Below are positions 6,298 to 8,458 of a stretch of 8,458 nucleotides of DNA, one piece after another. Under the pieces are notes generated by a model that saw only the letters and a list, made by a program, of their open reading frames with translations, made no database searches and was not told the DNA's origin. The DNA is from Clostridia bacterium (GTDB lineage Bacteria > Bacillota > Clostridia > Christensenellales > Borkfalkiaceae): assembly GCA_017646945.1 (NCBI GenBank), contig JAGCLN010000189.1, positions 1 through 8,458 on the forward strand, in the 5' to 3' direction. Position 1 is the stretch's first letter; every line of letters begins with the position of its first letter. A program made the translations under genes and the position numbers.

Positions 6298-6613
6298 ACC
6301 GCTAACCTTTATAGGTTTTGCAATCAGGGCAAGAAAGGTTCGCGCAGGCACTAACGCAATCGCAACGCTGAAAGGTGGGGTATACGTAGTAGTGATTTGT
6401 TCCACCGCTTCAGAGAACTCTTTTAAGGAAGCGATTAAACTTTTTAAAAAGTTTAACGCGCCACTCGTGGTTAGTAAAACCTACAAGGTTGAAGATATAA
6501 TAAAAAAACAACATTGCAAACTTTTGGCTATACAGGACGAATCGCTTGGAAATGCCATTTTGCAAAATTTGGATAATCATTTTCAAGAATATTCGTGGAG
6601 GGATAACACCTGA
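6284..6613 (+). CDS. ylxQ: YlxQ, L7Ae/L30e-family K-turn RNA-binding protein
   Basis: A small ribosomal-protein-like RNA binder of 109 residues, matching the family's usual length of about 100. The N-terminal FIGFAIRARKVRAGTNA (residues 9-25) matches the YlxQ form of the L7Ae fold. Then come the hydrophobic strand VYVVVICSTAS, a helix with KEAIKLFKKF, and a second strand at APLVV. In Bacillus subtilis YlxQ binds kink-turn RNAs; its cellular target is not clearly known. The start is TTG, preceded by GGAGG at 6 nt, and it overlaps the end of ylxR by 14 nt in another frame. A TTG start with overlap suggests its level is tied to ylxR translation. infB begins one base after its stop. Confidence 0.9.
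   Translation: MEKSKPLTFIGFAIRARKVRAGTNAIATLKGGVYVVVICSTASENSFKEAIKLFKKFNAPLVVSKTYKVEDIIKKQHCKLLAIQDESLGNAILQNLDNHFQEYSWRDNT
6597..6601 (+). promoter_or_regulatory. Distant ribosome binding site for infB
   Basis: GGAGG lies within the end of ylxQ, 13 nt before the infB ATG at 6615, longer than the usual 5-9 nt. There is no ATG, GTG or TTG at a better distance in the infB frame. Initiation may depend on coupling with ylxQ, whose TGA (6611-6613) ends one base before the ATG. Confidence 0.55.
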
Positions 6614-6614
6614 T

Positions 6615-8458
6615 ATGGAAGTAAAGAAAGAAGAAAAGAAAGAAATTAGTTACATTAAAAATTTAGTAAATATCATTAAAGACAACAAGGCTTCCGACCT
6701 TTTTGCCGATTTTAAGAATTTTTCCAAGTCCGTAGACAAAAAGATGGCGGAAAAGAGCAAGGCGTTTGCTAAGGCAAAAGCCGATGAACTCGCTAAGATT
6801 AAAGCGGAAGAAGAAAAGGAAGTTATCGTTGCTCCGGTTGAAGAAGTTAAGCCTGAACCCGTGGTAGAAATTTCCGCTGTGGAAGAAGTTAAGCCCGAGC
6901 CCGTGGTAGAAGTTCCCGCTGTGGAAGAAGTTAAGCCCGAGCCCGTGGCAGAAGTTCCCGCTGTGGAAGAAGTTAAGCCCGAACCCGTGGTTGAAGATAA
7001 ACCCAAAGCGCCCGTTATTCAAAAGACGGATAACCCGAATATCGTTATTATCGACGGTAAGAGAGTTTTTGTTCCCAAGGCGCGCGAGTCTACGCCTAAG
7101 CAAGACCAAAAGGGTGGCAACAAGAAGCCTTCAAACGTAGGTAGAACTTACAATGCCGAAGGTGGTAATAACGGCAAAAAAGATTTCTCTCAAGGTGAAA
7201 GAAAGCCTTTTGGCGCGCAACAAAGACCTGCGCCTACCGCTCCTACCGCTCCTGCATTCGTTCCTAAGGAAAGCACTAAGCAACAAAGCAAAAAGAAGAA
7301 CGAACGCAATAATTACGACGATAAAAAGGCTATCAATAAAAAGTCGCTTAGCAAAGGTCAAGTTTCCATTGACGATTTCGATGAAAACAAGACCGGTTAT
7401 AGAAAGTTAAGAAAGAGCAAAGATAAACGCCAAGAAGAATCCGTTAACACTATTAAGATTGAAAAGGCGGTTATCAATAAGGAAATTATTCCCGTAAAAG
7501 AACTTTCTGAACTTTTAGGTATTACCGCAGTAGAAATCACTAAGCGTTTATTCAAAGAAGGTATCTTAAAGACTATCAACGATTCTATCGATTACGATAC
7601 CGCAGGTTTTATTGCCGCTGAACTCGGCATTGAACTTGAACTTAAACTTGATAAAACGGCGGAAGACGTGCTTAGTGAAGGCTTTAAGGATGAAGATGAA
7701 GAAGATGCTAAACTTATCAAGCGTCCCCCCGTTGTTACCGTTATGGGTCACGTTGACCACGGTAAAACTTCACTTCTTGATAAGATTAGAAACGCGAACG
7801 TTACCGCTGGCGAAGCGGGTGGTATTACTCAACATATCGGCGCGTACACGGTTACCGTTAATGGTGAAACCATTACCTTCCTTGATACGCCCGGTCACGC
7901 AGCGTTTACCGCAATGAGAGCGCGCGGTGCTCAACTTACCGATATCGCTATTATCGTAGTAGCAGCGGACGATGGTATTATGCCACAAACCGTAGAAGCA
8001 ATCCACCACGCGAAAGCGGCAGGCGTAACGATTATCGTTGCGGCTAACAAGATGGATAAACCCACCGCGGATATTGAAAGAGTTAAGAAAGGTCTTGCCG
8101 ACCAAGAAATCTTAGTAGAAGAATGGGGTGGTGACGTTGCGCTCGTTCCCGTATCTGCAAAAACAGGCGCAGGTATTGACGACCTTTTAGAAACCGTTAT
8201 TATCTCTGCCGAAATGAAAGAACTCAAAGCAAACCCCGACCGTATGGCTAAGGGTATCATAGTAGAAGCGAAACTCGATAAGGGTAAAGGCCCCGTTGCT
8301 ACCGTACTCGTTCAAAAGGGTACTTTAAAAGTTGGCGACTATCTCGTTGCCGGCACTATTACCGGTAAGGTTAGAGCGATGGTTGACGATAAGGGTAGAA
8401 ACGTAAAGACTGCAGGTCCGTCAATGCCTGTTTCAATTCTCGGTTTAGAATCCGTTCC
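6615..8458 (+). CDS. infB: Translation initiation factor IF2 (3'-truncated by window edge)
   Basis: IF2 is the GTPase that brings initiator fMet-tRNA to the 30S subunit and promotes subunit joining. 614 residues are visible; about 300 more are expected to the right. Residues 1-75 are a charged, Lys/Glu-rich N-terminus. Residues 76-127 are a 14-residue EEVKPEPVVEVPAV repeat. Residues to about 275 are a disordered, Lys/Gln/Asn-rich linker. IF2_N lies at about 277-345 (VKELSELLGITAVEITKRLF). The G domain follows: G1 GHVDHGKTS from 378, G2 GGITQHIGAY, G3 DTPGH at 424-428, G4 NKMD at 478-481 and G5 SAK at 514-516. Domain II starts near 545 (GIIVEAKLDKGKGPVATVLV). All G motifs are intact. It lies one base after ylxQ. 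The ORF reaches the window edge without a stop. Confidence 0.97.
   Translation, partial: MEVKKEEKKEISYIKNLVNIIKDNKASDLFADFKNFSKSVDKKMAEKSKAFAKAKADELAKIKAEEEKEVIVAPVEEVKPEPVVEISAVEEVKPEPVVEVPAVEEVKPEPVAEVPAVEEVKPEPVVEDKPKAPVIQKTDNPNIVIIDGKRVFVPKARESTPKQDQKGGNKKPSNVGRTYNAEGGNNGKKDFSQGERKPFGAQQRPAPTAPTAPAFVPKESTKQQSKKKNERNNYDDKKAINKKSLSKGQVSIDDFDENKTGYRKLRKSKDKRQEESVNTIKIEKAVINKEIIPVKELSELLGITAVEITKRLFKEGILKTINDSIDYDTAGFIAAELGIELELKLDKTAEDVLSEGFKDEDEEDAKLIKRPPVVTVMGHVDHGKTSLLDKIRNANVTAGEAGGITQHIGAYTVTVNGETITFLDTPGHAAFTAMRARGAQLTDIAIIVVAADDGIMPQTVEAIHHAKAAGVTIIVAANKMDKPTADIERVKKGLADQEILVEEWGGDVALVPVSAKTGAGIDDLLETVIISAEMKELKANPDRMAKGIIVEAKLDKGKGPVATVLVQKGTLKVGDYLVAGTITGKVRAMVDDKGRNVKTAGPSMPVSILGLESV
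6840..6995 (+). repeat. 42-bp tandem repeat within the infB N-terminal linker
   Basis: There are 3.7 in-frame copies of a 14-residue unit EEVKPEPVVEVPAV: units at 6840-6881, 6882-6923, 6924-6965 and a partial one at 6966-6995. Units 2 and 3 differ at one base only (GTA versus GCA), so expansion was recent or is being homogenised. The encoded Pro/Glu/Val linker lies between the charged N-terminus and IF2_N and should be extended and unstructured. Confidence 0.9.

Noticed and set aside
6840..6995. Short regular repeats considered as a CRISPR array
   Set aside because: The units are contiguous, have no spacers, keep the infB reading frame and encode a protein repeat.
6650..7006. Repetitive Thr/Ser/Gly-rich minus-strand frame
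   Set aside because: The repeats are simply the antisense of the 42-bp repeat in infB; the plus-strand infB frame is certain.

Overview
The window looks like chromosomal DNA from a Gram-positive-type (Bacillota, probably Clostridia) bacterium. The main reason is the gene order rimP-nusA-ylxR-ylxQ-infB, the classical Bacillota arrangement of the nusA/infB operon. NusA also ends after its second KH domain, with no C-terminal acidic repeats, as in Bacillota and unlike gamma-proteobacteria. The AT-leaning intergenic DNA, the strong AGGAGG-type ribosome binding sites and the KK...LxxC lipoprotein signal fit this. A gut-type uncultured Clostridia lineage is plausible, but that is inference from general appearance only.

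Left half (1-4282): two large, tandem, same-strand paralogous genes. Each encodes a roughly 700-residue secreted lipoprotein that resembles an extracellular solute-binding protein of an ABC importer. The first has its 5' end outside the window and closes with a tandem stop and a strong intrinsic terminator (1983-2010). The second is complete, with a candidate sigma-A promoter, a perfect AGGAGG site, a lipobox cysteine at residue 23 and a glycine-rich tether. By hand count the two proteins are about 78% identical over their last 505 residues, with the C-terminal ~80 residues clearly more diverged. No permease or ATPase gene is visible beside them.

Junction (4283-4415): an AT-rich stretch with a weak candidate promoter, then a 12-bp hairpin capped by a GAAA tetraloop and followed by an interrupted U-rich run, just ahead of rimP. 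It may be an attenuator of the nusA operon, a terminator for the upstream lipoprotein gene, or both.

Right half (4416-8458): a tightly packed operon for ribosome maturation, transcription elongation/termination and translation initiation. rimP (30S maturation), nusA (transcription factor), ylxR/rnpM (RNase P modulator family), ylxQ (L7Ae-like K-turn RNA binder, TTG start, overlapping ylxR by 14 nt) and infB (IF2) follow one another with gaps of 36 nt or less. infB is cut by the right edge after all five G motifs and part of the next domain; its N-terminal linker carries a nearly perfect 42-bp tandem repeat.

I found no RNA genes, insertion sequences, CRISPR array or defence genes, and no clear evidence of a wholly new system. 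The items most worth checking are the orphan tandem lipoproteins and the leader hairpin of the nusA operon.
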